59,936 bases of DNA, from assembly GCA_001931905.2 (NCBI GenBank), contig MSJI02000767.1, forward strand, positions 1-59,936. Direction: 5' to 3'. A model generated the notes under the pieces. That model had not been told where the DNA came from and ran no database searches. It saw nothing but the letters and a program-made list of their open reading frames with translations. The stretch is from Cladosporium sp. IMV 00045 (taxonomy: Eukaryota > Ascomycota > Dothideomycetes > Cladosporiales > Cladosporiaceae). Shown here in pieces: positions 20,065-30,899 of this stretch. The translations under genes were made by a program, and so were the position numbers. Within the stretch, counting starts at the first letter, position 1, and each line of letters begins with the position of its first letter.

Positions 20065-22967
20065 TGCGGGTGGCAGGCAAGGTGTGAGGGCGGAGACGGG
20101 CAGAGGAGCGACGGATGACGGAGGAGCGGCGGCAGCAGAAGTATAAGTAGATGGTGATAAGCTATGTCCCTACAGTTTGCTGCGCCCGCCCATGAAAGTA
20201 TGTTTGAAGGAGTCAGGGTCGCAGGCAAGAAGTGGAGAGTAAAATGTCACTACTGGGCGAGCGAGACTGCAAGAGCATCGAGAGGTGTGCCACAGCCGGC
20301 TCGAGTCCAATGGCTGGCTGCAGATAGCCGATACGGTATCGAGGCGGTTTGCTTGTCTCTGGCTGTCTGGCTCGTCTAACGCATGAACCGTGCGGTTCAT
20401 TAGTCTGTATGGGGCAGATGAGCACGCGACAGTCTTTCCACCCGCCGCTGGTAGGAGAGAAACACTTTCATAAACTATTGCCGGCCGTTGCAGTGAGTTG
20501 GTGGTAGGCCTGATATCATCAACCGGCTTTGTGAGGATATCTTCACTGGCTTTGACACATCAATGTCACCTTCCTTCTACGCAAAACCCAAATCTCCATA
20601 CCTTCACATCCCCATCATGTATGTCAGACTCGTCACATGTCGTACACGCCACCCAGTCGCGGCTAAATAATGCGTAAAGTGGCAGTAGTCAGCGCGAGCA
20701 CTCAAGAAGCATTCGCACAGACCAGCATGACTCGGTCCTTTCTGAGCCACTCTCGATCTCTAGAATCGGAGGCTTTCCCAATTTTTTTCATCCCATCTCC
20801 TCCACAGACTAAAAAGGACCTTCCCAGCTGGGCGGACATGCTGGTCGCATAAATCGCGGTTTGTGGAGGGAACTTCTTATCAACAATCAAGGGTGCTTGG
20901 TACATCGCCATTCAGTACCTGACTGTGCCGACGATCGAATGAATTCAAAGGCTGGGTATGCTTTGATATGTTTCAAGAGAGTCAGTCTGCCGCTCCTGAA
21001 GATCATCGATAAATTCTTTCCATCACGATGCACGTTGACCGATCAAGGTTCGAGCGAAGGATCGAAATAATCCATCCATCGTAATCGAGACGCCGAGCTT
21101 CTGACCGCAGCAGTTGAGGTTGGGAAGAAGCCCGTAGGAGGTACAGTAAAGGCGTAGAATTGGCATGTCACTTTTCATTACTCCACCCTCCAAGACCCTC
21201 ACTCACCCCGTCTGCCGGGCGCCGCGACCGGGAAGGCCCCAGTTGCCGTGCTTCGCCGTGTAGCGTGTCTAGATTTGGCGTGCTCTCTCGACCTCTCTTC
21301 TTGCAGCTATGGCGCCCACGTGCTCGTTTCGACGTCCTGAGAGGTCTGTTGGGTTTCCTCGCTACTATAACAAATACCAAGCTCTTGCCAGGGCTCGCCA
21401 GGCTTGTCTGGCTATGGATCTCGGTAGTCTCGAGCCATCCTTGATTTTCTCTTACTTTTCTTCAAGACATCATTCGCTCGATGGCCGATGTGCCCTAGGT
21501 ATTTTCGATCGCTAATACTTGCAAGGCATGTTCGCGTGAACAATATCAATATTCGCAAACCCGATTCTCCCCTTCAATCCCCATCTCAACCTCCGCAATA
21601 GCCCCAATGGATTCGGGCGGAGGTGACAGTCGGACTCTTATCTCAACCCATAGCCCAACATGCCAACATGCGTCTCCGTGGAAGGTAGCAGTACTACTGT
21701 CCTCGTGCAGGAAGCAACATCCACACGTTCTAGTCACAGATATCCCACAACCCACATTTTGCCTCGCTTCCGCCGCCTTGCAAGGCTGCACGACACTACC
21801 AGCAGTCCATCTCCCTCCTTGCATAGACGATATGCAACCCAGCCATGGGTATCGGATTCGTCTCTCCCGGTAAGGCTTGGTTCCGCAGCATCCGCCAGCG
21901 AAGAACTCGCTATGATGCTGTGGCGAGTAGTAGTCTGCCTTGCGAGGCTCTAGACGCTGCCGTCGGTACGGTAACTTCCTTCTTCGAGTATCTTGTCGTG
22001 TGCCTCCGGCGCCCCTCCAACGAGTCAGTAGTGTTATGGACACGCGATGCATGCGTTTAACGTTAGTTGCGCCATCGGCAGTTGAGGTTTCACAGAAGAA
22101 TATGGAAGAGAAAAAAAGAAAAAAGAGGTCCAGGTCGCTCGTCTCTAGCGAGCTCAGGCACTCGAAGGAACTCCAGAAATGAGAAGGAAGCTGTCGTCTC
22201 GCCCCCCGAGGTCCTTCGCCACGGGACTTGTCCCTGTCTGATCATTGTTCTTCACATGTTCCTCATCTGCACCAAATCGCCTTACTCGCTCGGCTGTATG
22301 CATACAATACGTGGCAATCGGCACTTGCGTGTACTCTGTGCGCTGTTGTCAAGCTCGAGCTGGCTTTCTTGCTCCTCCTCTTCCGACTTGATGTCGCGCA
22401 TGCATGCATGTATGTATGTATGTTCACATGTCGTACACTCGATGATTCAGCGTCGTGCTGCGAGGGGCACGTTGATGAATAAATGAGAGCAAGTAGCTGA
22501 GGGCAGTGGAACTTACAATATATTGGGCTGTGGTTCTTGGTGTGATGGGTGGTCAGGTACTTCTGTTGTATGAATAGTGTGCACGCAAAGGTGTGGCGCT
22601 TTCGTGCGCCGCTGATTTTCTGTCTTGGCTACATACTCCATTCAATAGCTTCCTCAATTGTACGGGTTTGCAATGCATGTGTCGTACTTCTACCGTGGAA
22701 GCTTTCATCTGCTGGCAGAACAAAGCGGTTGATCTCCACCACGTGTGATCGGTCGGATGCCATGTTCCACAGCTATTCGGAGCCGCATCCCGCATATGCA
22801 TTTTTGTATTAGCAGTATGAGAGCAGCCAATCAATATATCATCCCCTCTACGCTGTTCGTGGACCGGGGCGAAGGCCCCGAACGCGAAGCGTTTCTGCCC
22901 ACTCGAACATCGGGTGATGCAGTCTGCTGCCAGTACCGGATTTCGACAATATCTCGATCTCGGACGA
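20065..22967. other. Gene-poor 2.9 kb region
   Basis: Between the SPX gene start and the zinc-knuckle gene stop. Short frames occur on both strands, the longest about 168 codons (21546-22052, minus), but none has family-like composition, splice support or codon bias. It contains a CATG/TATG microsatellite (listed) and may hold a long 5' regulatory region or non-coding transcripts. I see nothing else that I can support. Confidence 0.5.
22399..22423. repeat. GCAT/TATG tetranucleotide microsatellite
   Basis: Alternating GCATGCATGCATG followed by TATGTATGTATG, about 25 bp in non-coding DNA. Simple repeat, likely length-polymorphic. Confidence 0.8.
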
Positions 22968-23788
22968 TCACCTCCCACCGCCGTTCTGTGCCCTCGTCAA
23001 CGCCTGACGCTTGCTGAAAGGACTCAAACTCCTGTCACGCGGTGGCGGAGGGGCTCGATCGGCCCGCGAACTAGGCCTCTCTCGTTCACACGACTCGTTT
23101 GGGCGACGATATGGGCTTCGAGACCGCGACCTCTGTCTCTCGGGTCTTCTTTGTCGTTCCATCGAGGGCGAACGACGGCGGTGCCTTCTCGCTGGGCTTC
23201 TAGATCGAACACTCCGGCCGTCTCTGTCGGGGTCCTTACGCTTTCCGTCGTCGCGCTTCAGGGAAGAACGGTGTCGATCCGCAGAGCGAGATCGGGTTCG
23301 TCTCCTTTCACTTGCCTCGTGGCGATGCGAACGTGATGTTTTGTGAGTTTGGCGTGGTGGCGGGCTTCGCGAACGTGATCGATTCGTTGAGATCGACGAG
23401 ACGGAGTCTGAGCTGGAATGTGAAGAGACCGAAGGTGACCTCCTGCGAGGCTCGTCGAGGTCGTCGAAGCTTGGTTTTCGGCCACGAGCTGCGGCGCTTG
23501 ATTTGATGATGTCTGAAGCTGATGTTCTGGGTCGCTCGTTAGTTTTGATCTCCAAATGAGGGTGTGGCGATTGACTCACTTGGGTGCTTCGGCTGCAGGA
23601 GCGGTGTTTGCGAGTTTTGGTGCCAGTTTCGGATTAAGGAGCTGTTGTGTCCGTGATGGCCGTGAGATGTATGGTCTATCTTGCTGTGATGCCGTGCATT
23701 CGTAACTGAAGTGGCCTCGTTTGAGGCATTTTTGGCAGAGGGTTGTCGCGGTCGCCTTCGATGGTCCGCCAGCCTTGTAACGATTCAT
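22968..23788 (-). CDS. Zinc-knuckle RS-rich protein, ZCCHC10-like
   Basis: Probable RNA-associated nuclear protein. Exons 23788-23580 and 23526-22968 give 255 residues. The N-terminus carries one CCHC zinc knuckle, CQKCLKRGHFSYEC (C-X2-C-X4-H-X4-C), in the context typical of ZCCHC10. The intron has a GTGAGT donor and an ACTAAC branch site, and splicing restores K (AA|A). The C-terminal two thirds is an Arg/Ser-rich domain with many RS, SR and RSRSP units, as in splicing factors. This part has skewed base composition, which explains spurious overlapping frames. Head-to-head with the R3H gene. The molecular partner is not predictable from sequence. Confidence 0.78.
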
Positions 23789-24399
23789 ATCCAGTCCAAG
23801 TCTTGCTCTCAGTCAAGACTTTTGTTCAGGATTTTGCTCTTCATGTAAAGTTTTGATCTACACACAATGTGGTGGTCTTTCACTCAAGCACCCAACTTTG
23901 ACCAGCAGTCACTATGATTCCGGCAGCAGCGGCCCGCTCCCGTCTGATCCACTCTTTCGAGCGCAAGCACTTTTTGAACTATTGCAAACGACATCACTGC
24001 TCCCACTTCCCACCAAAGTGGACACAATTTCCACCTCGACTCCCTGCGCCGTCTGGACCGCGTTCGCAGTATCAAGGCCATTTTCGCGGCCTGTCACCGC
24101 CCCAAGGCACGCCGCCTCTCACCACACCCTCCACTCGCCCACTGGACACCGCTCTCACCCTCAAATGTGCCCTTTACGCCATGCCCGAACATTTGGCTCT
24201 GGAGTTGACGATTTTCCTTGAGCCGCCGGTTTCCTGAGGTCTTTTCGGTTTCCCTGACAGATTTTAACTCTCTCCTTCACCGAAGAAATAGGCGGCATCG
24301 CGTGCGCGCCCAACCCAGGAAGCAGCGGTTCTCGGCTCCGTCACTCTTACTTGGACCGGAACTGTCACTTTCATCCACTTCTTCATCGCACTCGCCATC
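23789..24399. other. Divergent promoter region, zinc-knuckle / R3H genes
   Basis: 610 bp between two probable RNA-binding protein genes transcribed apart. CT-rich tracts approach the R3H start. Frames inside look non-coding. Confidence 0.5.
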
Positions 24400-27039
24400 A
24401 TGGCTCAGTCTGCGGATCCCGTCTCATCGAAGGCGGAGAGACCATCTTTCGCCAGAGTGAGTTGTTCGAGTCTCGTCAGCGCATCCAGCACCTCCATGAC
24501 TGACTTGTGCCAGATTGCTGCCGCGGGCATTCAGCCTCCGAGTGCGACCCAAAATTCAAAACACACGACGAACAGTATTCCACAACCTTCTTCCACTTCA
24601 CCCTCGCCTAACGGCTCTAATAACGGCCCTCATACTCAAACCACCCATCAGTCATCCGACATCGCGTCGCAAGGACAGAATGCGCAGTTGAATGGAGGAT
24701 CTCAGCAAGAGCCGGGTCGTACTTCGCAAAGTAGGCCAGAGGTTCACGTCCAAGCTGCCGATGGAAATTCACCTCCGTCGAAGTCTGCAGCTACTCCGGA
24801 TGGACTGCTTTTGCGTAGCAACGCCGACGAAATCGGCACGCTCGCATCCTCTTCTGATGGCGATGGAAAACCGCCAAGTCTCGACGGCAAGAGCGTCGCA
24901 TCGGGGACCACATTCGGTTTGGACGAGAAAGAGTCTCTGCGCCCTGACGACAGCGCCAGTGTGCAAGCTTCCGCAGAGGATGATGATCTTGGCTATCCAC
25001 CAGGGACTGGTGTGCCGACCTCGCGCATGGGCTCTGAGGATGGCGTACGTGCCTTCAGGGACCAACTTCACGAGATTCACTCCATGGAGCCTCAGAGGCG
25101 GCCCCAAGCTACTTCCGGTGCTGGTGGAACATCCCAGCAGGGCGTACTGTACGTGCCGCCTGAGGGCCCAGGAATTGGCAATGTGCCACGCCCGAGTCGC
25201 CAGGCTACTTTGACCGCGGACCCTTCCGCGGCTGCTCCTGACACGAAGTTGCTCGAAGCGCTCGAGAACCCTCGTGATCGCATCTGGGTGCTGAAGCTGG
25301 AGCAAGATGTTATTGATTTTGTCAAGGATGCCAAAGAGTCATCCCTCAATCTTCCCCAATGCAACTCCTTCTACAGGATGCTGGCCCACAAGATAGCCGA
25401 CTATTACCAGCTTGGTCACTCTGTGGACGACTCAAACTCGGCGGTTCGCTTATTTAGAACGCCCCACTGTCGCATTCCTCAGCCTCTGACAGGCGTAGTA
25501 ACCCCTTCAACTGCTGCTAGCACACCGCCACCCGCGGGCCCGCAGATCAAGCTGCTCCGCCGTGGCATAGACGCTGGTCCTGCTATTGCAAACGGCTCCA
25601 ACGGAAATTCCAAGACCAACTCGGACGAGGACAGCGGAGATGATAAGAAAAAGCCCGTCACTAGAGAGGAGCGCGAGGCACGGTATGAGGCCGCTCGCCT
25701 TCGTATCATGGGTTCGGCCAAGCCAACTGAGTCGGAAACCTTCAAAGAAAAGGATGAGTCTCGATCAAGTTCAGCGGCTGGCAAGCGGTCCAAGAAGAAG
25801 CAGCGCGATAACAGTGACGATGGCTTCGAGGCTCGTTCAGCGTATAGCTCGTTCTTCGCGCCGACATATACCGCATCTGGTGGCTACACAAGCCAGCCTG
25901 TGGCCTATCAGAACCCTCAAGGCGCAAACACGGCCCAGTATGCGTCCGGTCTGTACCCCAATCAGGACGCGAATCCTTTCCCACAGTATGGCGGGCAGAA
26001 TCCGAATGCTCAGTGGGCTGGGTCCGCCTATGCAGGCGCTGACGCATCGTCGTCTTGGTACCAAGGTCAACAGCCTTACGATCTGAATAAGAGTTTCAAT
26101 CAGGCAATGTCGCTTCAGCCTCAGCAGATGGCAGACCAACAGTTGGGCGGACAGAGCCCTTATGGTCAAGCTTATAGTCAGCAGTCTTATGGCATGCCCA
26201 ACTCCTGGCAACAGCAGCCCTTTGCTGGAAATCAACCACCAGCAACCGGCTTCGGAATAGGTCCTGGTTATCCTGAGCGGAACCAAGCTCCTGCGTACCC
26301 ATCTCAGATGCAGCAGCAGCAGCAACAGCAGCGGAATTATCCGTTCGGACAGCTGCCCAGTCAGAACATGGGTCGTGCTCCCAACTCTTTAGAGCATCCT
26401 CTGCCTGGTAGTTGGAAGAGTCCGCACTTCAACCCACAGAGTCAAGCTTTTGTTCCTGGCCCGTCAAACGGTCCGTCAAACAACGCAGCATATCGCCCGT
26501 TTACGCCACAGAGACCCGGCACTGGCGCCAGCAACCCCGGTCCCCATGGTGTGCCGCTTCCGCTGGAGAGACAGATGTCTTCCCACTCCCAGAACTCCTC
26601 TTATGGATCTCCTCACCATGCCATGCACAATGCTGGCGGTCCTCGTATGGCTGCTCAACCTCTCACTCACCCGCTGCCGCAGCCAGTGTTCCCACGACAG
26701 CCATCACCTAGCGTCCCTCTCCCGCCGAAGCCCATGTCAGGAGCCCCGATGCAGGTCGACCAAATGCGGCAATCTCCTTCCAACATTCACAACCAGATGT
26801 CGCCACAGAACTCCAGCATAGCAAAGTGGGGTGCTCCTGCTTCTCTACCCGCTAAGCCGCCGCCCTCCGCTGAACCCTTCGACACATCCCGCTTCACTCC
26901 AGCTCAACGCAACCAGCCCTTCAACGCCGCCGCCGCTGCCCGCTTGCCTGGTGCCGGCCTTTCGGGATTTGGGCAAATGCAGTCACTGAACAGCAGCCCG
27001 ATGGCCAACGGCAATGGCTCTCAAGCGCATAGCAGGTGA
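24400..27039 (+). CDS. R3H-SUZ domain RNA-binding protein, Gln-rich
   Basis: Predicted cytoplasmic single-stranded RNA-binding protein of the Encore-like R3H group. An in-frame 57-nt segment (24457-24513) has GTGAGT at its start and CAG at its end and is most likely an intron; removal joins SFAR to IAAAGIQPP and leaves 860 residues. The R3H domain is at about 270-345 (DRIWVLKLEQDVIDFVKDAK, then CNSFYRMLAHKIADYYQLGH with the R-x3-H signature). A SUZ motif follows at about 398 (VTREEREARYEAARLRIMG). The C-terminal 400 residues are Gln/Pro/Gly/Asn/Tyr-rich, including a seven-Gln run near 617, resembling prion-like regions of RNA-granule proteins. Confidence 0.82.
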   Translation: MAQSADPVSSKAERPSFARVSCSSLVSASSTSMTDLCQIAAAGIQPPSATQNSKHTTNSIPQPSSTSPSPNGSNNGPHTQTTHQSSDIASQGQNAQLNGGSQQEPGRTSQSRPEVHVQAADGNSPPSKSAATPDGLLLRSNADEIGTLASSSDGDGKPPSLDGKSVASGTTFGLDEKESLRPDDSASVQASAEDDDLGYPPGTGVPTSRMGSEDGVRAFRDQLHEIHSMEPQRRPQATSGAGGTSQQGVLYVPPEGPGIGNVPRPSRQATLTADPSAAAPDTKLLEALENPRDRIWVLKLEQDVIDFVKDAKESSLNLPQCNSFYRMLAHKIADYYQLGHSVDDSNSAVRLFRTPHCRIPQPLTGVVTPSTAASTPPPAGPQIKLLRRGIDAGPAIANGSNGNSKTNSDEDSGDDKKKPVTREEREARYEAARLRIMGSAKPTESETFKEKDESRSSSAAGKRSKKKQRDNSDDGFEARSAYSSFFAPTYTASGGYTSQPVAYQNPQGANTAQYASGLYPNQDANPFPQYGGQNPNAQWAGSAYAGADASSSWYQGQQPYDLNKSFNQAMSLQPQQMADQQLGGQSPYGQAYSQQSYGMPNSWQQQPFAGNQPPATGFGIGPGYPERNQAPAYPSQMQQQQQQQRNYPFGQLPSQNMGRAPNSLEHPLPGSWKSPHFNPQSQAFVPGPSNGPSNNAAYRPFTPQRPGTGASNPGPHGVPLPLERQMSSHSQNSSYGSPHHAMHNAGGPRMAAQPLTHPLPQPVFPRQPSPSVPLPPKPMSGAPMQVDQMRQSPSNIHNQMSPQNSSIAKWGAPASLPAKPPPSAEPFDTSRFTPAQRNQPFNAAAAARLPGAGLSGFGQMQSLNSSPMANGNGSQAHSR

Positions 27040-27545
27040 ATGCTCGTCTCAGCGACTCGAGCGCATCGATTCTGCGATTGAACATACTCATGGGGCTCAT
27101 GTTATTGTGTATCGAGTCAATCAGGCCATGTCGGAATGGCCCAAGCAGCATAATACCTGATTCCTTACTACTTCATTGATACAGGCAATGCAACATTCAT
27201 CCTTGTTGACGACTTCCCTCTCACCATTCTCAACCCGACCTCCCGCTCTCAGCGAACTTTACTCGAAGGTAAGATGATATCAGTTCTTTGCGTTTGGGCT
27301 TCTTTCTGTTGTCATGGGCGTTCCTATCCCGCTCCAATGCGAGCTGTCACTTCCCTTTCACTCTGACGGTAAGGCTGTGAATGCAGCTGTGTTCTGCATC
27401 TTGGCGTAAGTATATATATTCATCGCCAGTCGTCTTGCAGAGCTTGACAGTTCACTACAAACAACAAATTTGACCTTCCTCCTCTCCTTCCCGGCTTCTC
27501 TTTCATCCCTTGCGCTTCTCCTCTTTGCTCGTAAACGTCAGCACC
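27040..27545. other. Intergenic region before the unknown nuclear-type gene
   Basis: 506 bp between two same-strand genes. Contains a TATATATATT stretch near 27411-27420, about 130 bp before the next ATG, which may be its TATA element, and pyrimidine-rich leader sequence. Confidence 0.45.
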
Positions 27546-28660
27546 ATGGCTCAAGTCTGGGGCATTCCTGGTGTTTCGGTTTGCCCGCTCGCAATTGACG
27601 ATCAAGGAAATTTCACTCCATTCCCGATGGCCGACGGTGACAAGTTTCAATACTTCGCGCGCAAGTATGTCACTATCACCACTGGTGCCAAATTCGCCAT
27701 CGAGGTTCGACTTCATTCATACAGCTCAGATGCCAATCAAGAACATCTCGTCGACAAGATGCGTGTCGTCTGCCTTCTAGATGGCGCTGAGGGCATCAAC
27801 TGTACCCTCGAGAGCAGCGACTTCATCTCCAAGGCCGGCGAAAAAGTTTTGACCAAAAAGTTCTCAAGCGTGCAAGGTCAGGGTTGTTTCCTGCTAGTTT
27901 TCAAGGAGATCAACATCGGTAAGTTTGTGCAGCCTTTGTAGGTCGCAGGACTATGCTAATATTGACTAGGTGGGAGTGATCAGAACGAGTCAGGTCCGGC
28001 CGTTCACGCAGCGCGCTTGGGCAAAATTCACGTCGTCATCTCTTGGGAGAAAGGCCACATGGAGTGTCGCGATACTCCTGTCCGTCGTCCTTTCACTCCT
28101 TATCACGAGCTTGCTCAGCCCGCGGTCAACATTGCGGCTTATCCGAAGAACGCTCTTGAAGAGGCAGGCGTTTCTCATCACATCCAGTAAGCTACACACC
28201 AAACTTTGTGAGAGATACATCGAGATGCTGTAATACAGACCACTAACAACATCGCAGCCTCTCCCATCTTCCTGCCCCTAATCACATTGCCAAAGTCCCT
28301 CGGTGGTCCTGCTCACCATATCGTTGGATCCTCGATGATGTTGTGGGTGGTCCGGCAACCTTCGAGTTTCACTGTGCCGACAAAGAGACCATCGATCGTA
28401 TCCTCTCCTCTCGCGCTGCCTCTGCTACGGTGCCTGCCGCCGGCGCTGTCAACAACAACAACGGTGCTAGCGCTTCTCAGCCTGCTCCTCAAACCGCTCA
28501 TCGGCCCGCTCGTCATTCCGCTCCTCAGACGTCCAGCCCTCCCATCAAGTCCGAAGAGGGCACCAACACCACTGTCGACAACAAGGTCTCCGCGAATGCC
28601 TCCTCTGGCCTTGACGCGGGCGTTGGTAATGGGCCGAGCAAGAAGCGCAAGTTGCAGTAG
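27546..28660 (+). CDS. Conserved-type fungal protein with C-terminal nuclear localisation signal
   Basis: Function not recognised. Three exons, 27546-27918, 27970-28186 and 28258-28660, give 330 residues. All splice phases agree, and the second intron carries a CACTAAC branch. The N-terminal ~230 residues look like a compact beta-rich domain (KYVTITTGAKFAIEVRLHSY, KIHVVISWEKGHMECRDT, VRRPFTPYHELAQPAVN, then GGPATFEFHCADKETIDRIL). That layout loosely recalls the fungal DUF7918 family, a weak resemblance from memory. The C-terminus is Ser/Ala-rich, with NNNNGASASQPAPQ-type linkers, and ends SKKRKLQ, a nuclear localisation signal. The GC-skewed tail generates overlapping shadow frames. Confidence 0.65.
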
Positions 28661-29112
28661 ACTGCCGATCACGACAAGGACGCCCTCAATTCATCTGGTA
28701 TCGACATGACCTAGTCAGCTCGGCAATTCCACGGCGTCATCGAGCTAGGGGTGCTACGGCCGGTCATAACCACGCATTCTTGCTCTTGCGCCATTGAGCT
28801 ACGGTCTCCCCAACCCCACAACATCACAGCTCTCACCAAGTCATGCACACACGTTTCTGCATAGAAGAATCCATCAGTGTTCGCAAGGTCATGCACGCAC
28901 AGGAGGACAATGGCCTGGTTCCAAAATTACCGCTTTCATTCCTGCGCGTTGGAGGCTTTTGCCCCTTGAAACCTGATCCTGTCAGGTATATAGCTAAATA
29001 AACAAACGATTTGCCTTTCGGCCAAAAAAGAAAAATTGCAAGTGATTCCTCACTGGTGTATCTTTGCTTCGATTCTTCCTCCAATCCGTTATCTCTCATG
29101 CATTCCCCACGC
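28661..29112. other. Convergent intergenic spacer
   Basis: 450 bp between the 3' ends of the nuclear-type gene and MIC12. No gene-like signal. Confidence 0.5.
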
Positions 29113-29543
29113 TCACTTCGGAGGATCAGGCGCAACCTCCCGTCCCTTCTCAAACGCATTGCTCCACAGCGAGCTCACTTTATCTTCCAACCGCTGCCTC
29201 GCGGCCGTCCAGTCTGCAGTCTGCAGCTGCCTCACATTCCTCTCCAACTCCGCGTTCCATCTATCCTTTGCGCTCTCGAGCAGGCCCAGGCGCACTTCGC
29301 GGTTTATGGGCGGCGGCTGCGTGGTCTCGGGCTCGACGATGCCGTTCAGAAGGACTGCTTGCTGGTGCAACAGGGCGCTTTGGTGCAGGCGATTGCGCGC
29401 GTGGAGGTTCAGGGAGAGGTAGATGATGGTGGTTGTGAGAGTGAAGCCGCCGAGCTGTTGTGATCACTTCTTGTTAGTCGCTGGCGTTGTGTGGTTTTTC
29501 TCGGGCGCGCGATGCTACGTACGAGGCCGGTGGTGAAGCCCAT
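29113..29543 (-). CDS. MIC12: MICOS complex subunit MIC12
   Basis: Small inner-membrane protein that links Mic10 and Mic60 subcomplexes at crista junctions. Exons 29543-29523 (21 nt, MGFTTGL) and 29454-29113 give 120 residues. The intron starts GTACGT and has an ACTAAC branch. The start MGFTTGLLGGFTLTTTIIYL is the family's single N-terminal membrane anchor. It is followed by LHARNRLHQSALLHQQAVLL and a charged C-terminal helix region with KDRWNAELERNVRQLQTADW. Length and order agree with fungal MIC12 (Aim5/Fmp51). A very short first exon explains why the gene is easily missed. Head-to-head with mitochondrial MRPL8. Confidence 0.85.
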
Positions 29544-29890
29544 CTTCGCGATTGACTCGGCGGCAGGATTACTGCTGCTCTTCTTTCACGGGGATCGTGG
29601 GGCGATCTATTGAGATCTGGATCGTTGTTGATTGATGTGAGGTTCGCGGGATCGTCCGAAACGGGATGGCCGCGGAGAGACTTCGCTTCGCTGCTGAATG
29701 GGCTTGCTGCGAGACATGTGGAAGACACCCTTTTGCGACTTTGCTGCATATCATCACCTCGTGCTATACTGGAAATATTGGTGCGAAGGCACAGAATAAT
29801 ACACAGGCTACCGGAATTGCGACCTTCAACACTCGAGGAACCTGAAGAGCACACGGCGCACCGACAAAGGAGAAAGGTCCACCAGCAAAC
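29544..29890. promoter_or_regulatory. Bidirectional promoter, MIC12 / MRPL8
   Basis: Only 347 bp separate the start codons of two nuclear genes for mitochondrial proteins transcribed in opposite directions. A shared promoter is likely. I see no obvious TATA box. Confidence 0.55.
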
Positions 29891-30553
29891 ATGGCCGGCG
29901 GCGCAGTAAAATACAGACACTTGAGCAGAGACTCCGCCCACCGCAGAGCGCTCCTCCGCAACCTCGTCACATCCCTCTTCGAACACGAAACGATCTCAAC
30001 GACATGGCACAAGGCGAAGGAGGCGCAGAGACTGGCGGAAAAGTTGATCACATTGGGCAAGAAGAACACCGATGCTAGCAGGCGATCGGCCCAGTCCACA
30101 CTATTCGTGAGTAGCACTGCCTGAATAATTGTATGGCATGACACATCTTGACTAACTCCCCACGCGCAGCGACCAAACGAAATGCTCCCCAAACTTTTCG
30201 GCCCTCTCCGGGAACGCTACGCCAACCGACCAGGAGGCTACACGCGCGTGCTTCGCATCGAACCGATCAAAGAGGACCAGGCGCCCTCTGCCATTCTCGA
30301 GCTCGTCGACGGACCCAAGGACATGCGCTTCGCCATGACGGCGCGGACGATCGCCAAGCTGAACGCCGAGGGCAAGAGCATCAACGACATGACTGCCGCC
30401 AATATCCACAAGGTGACGAGATACAGGCCGACCGCGGATAAGGATTTGGAGGAGATGGTGGGCAAGTTTGCAGATTTGGAGGCCGCGGGCGATCAGGGTG
30501 ATGTGGAGGTGAAGAAGAAGAGGGTTTACCCTAAGCAGGAGAGGAGTAGATGA
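29891..30553 (+). CDS. MRPL8: Mitochondrial large-subunit ribosomal protein bL17m
   Basis: Structural protein of the mitochondrial ribosome near the exit tunnel. Exons 29891-30106 and 30170-30553 give 199 residues. The bL17 core is clear: [20 protein letters not shown], then [20 protein letters not shown] and [11 protein letters not shown], joined by splicing to [20 protein letters not shown] and [11 protein letters not shown]. The remaining ~70 residues are the extended fungal C-terminus, ending in a basic [13 protein letters not shown]. The intron has an ACTAAC branch site and CGCAG acceptor. Divergent from MIC12. Confidence 0.92.
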
Positions 30554-30899
30554 GGTGGGAATGAGTGATGGTTTGGAAGCGATGGTTCTGTTCTGGGACT
30601 GTTGGTGTGCCCTCCTTGTTTAAGAAGGGAATATTGCAAGAGACCTTGGGAACTTGAAGAATGCGTGGAGCAGACTCAGCATGGAAAGTTGAACAATTTG
30701 GCAGAAAAGTGCGCAGAGTTGTTCCGCAGCTAGGCCACCAGAGCAGAATATTTGTTTTATGTGAGAGAGATACCATCCTCGCACGGATGAGGATCAAGGC
30801 CTTGTCCCAGGCATTACTGAAATGGCATGTATCATTTAGGAACACATACAATGTAAAAATAACAGCCCTAAGTTCGAGCATTCACCAAGGAGCAAATCC
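30554..30899. other. Convergent intergenic spacer
   Basis: About 350 bp between the 3' ends of MRPL8 and the P-loop kinase gene. Nothing recognised. Confidence 0.5.

Noticed and set aside
21546..22052. 168-codon minus-strand frame in the 2.9 kb gap
   Set aside because: No domain, no splice partner, and competing plus-strand frames of equal quality; looks random.
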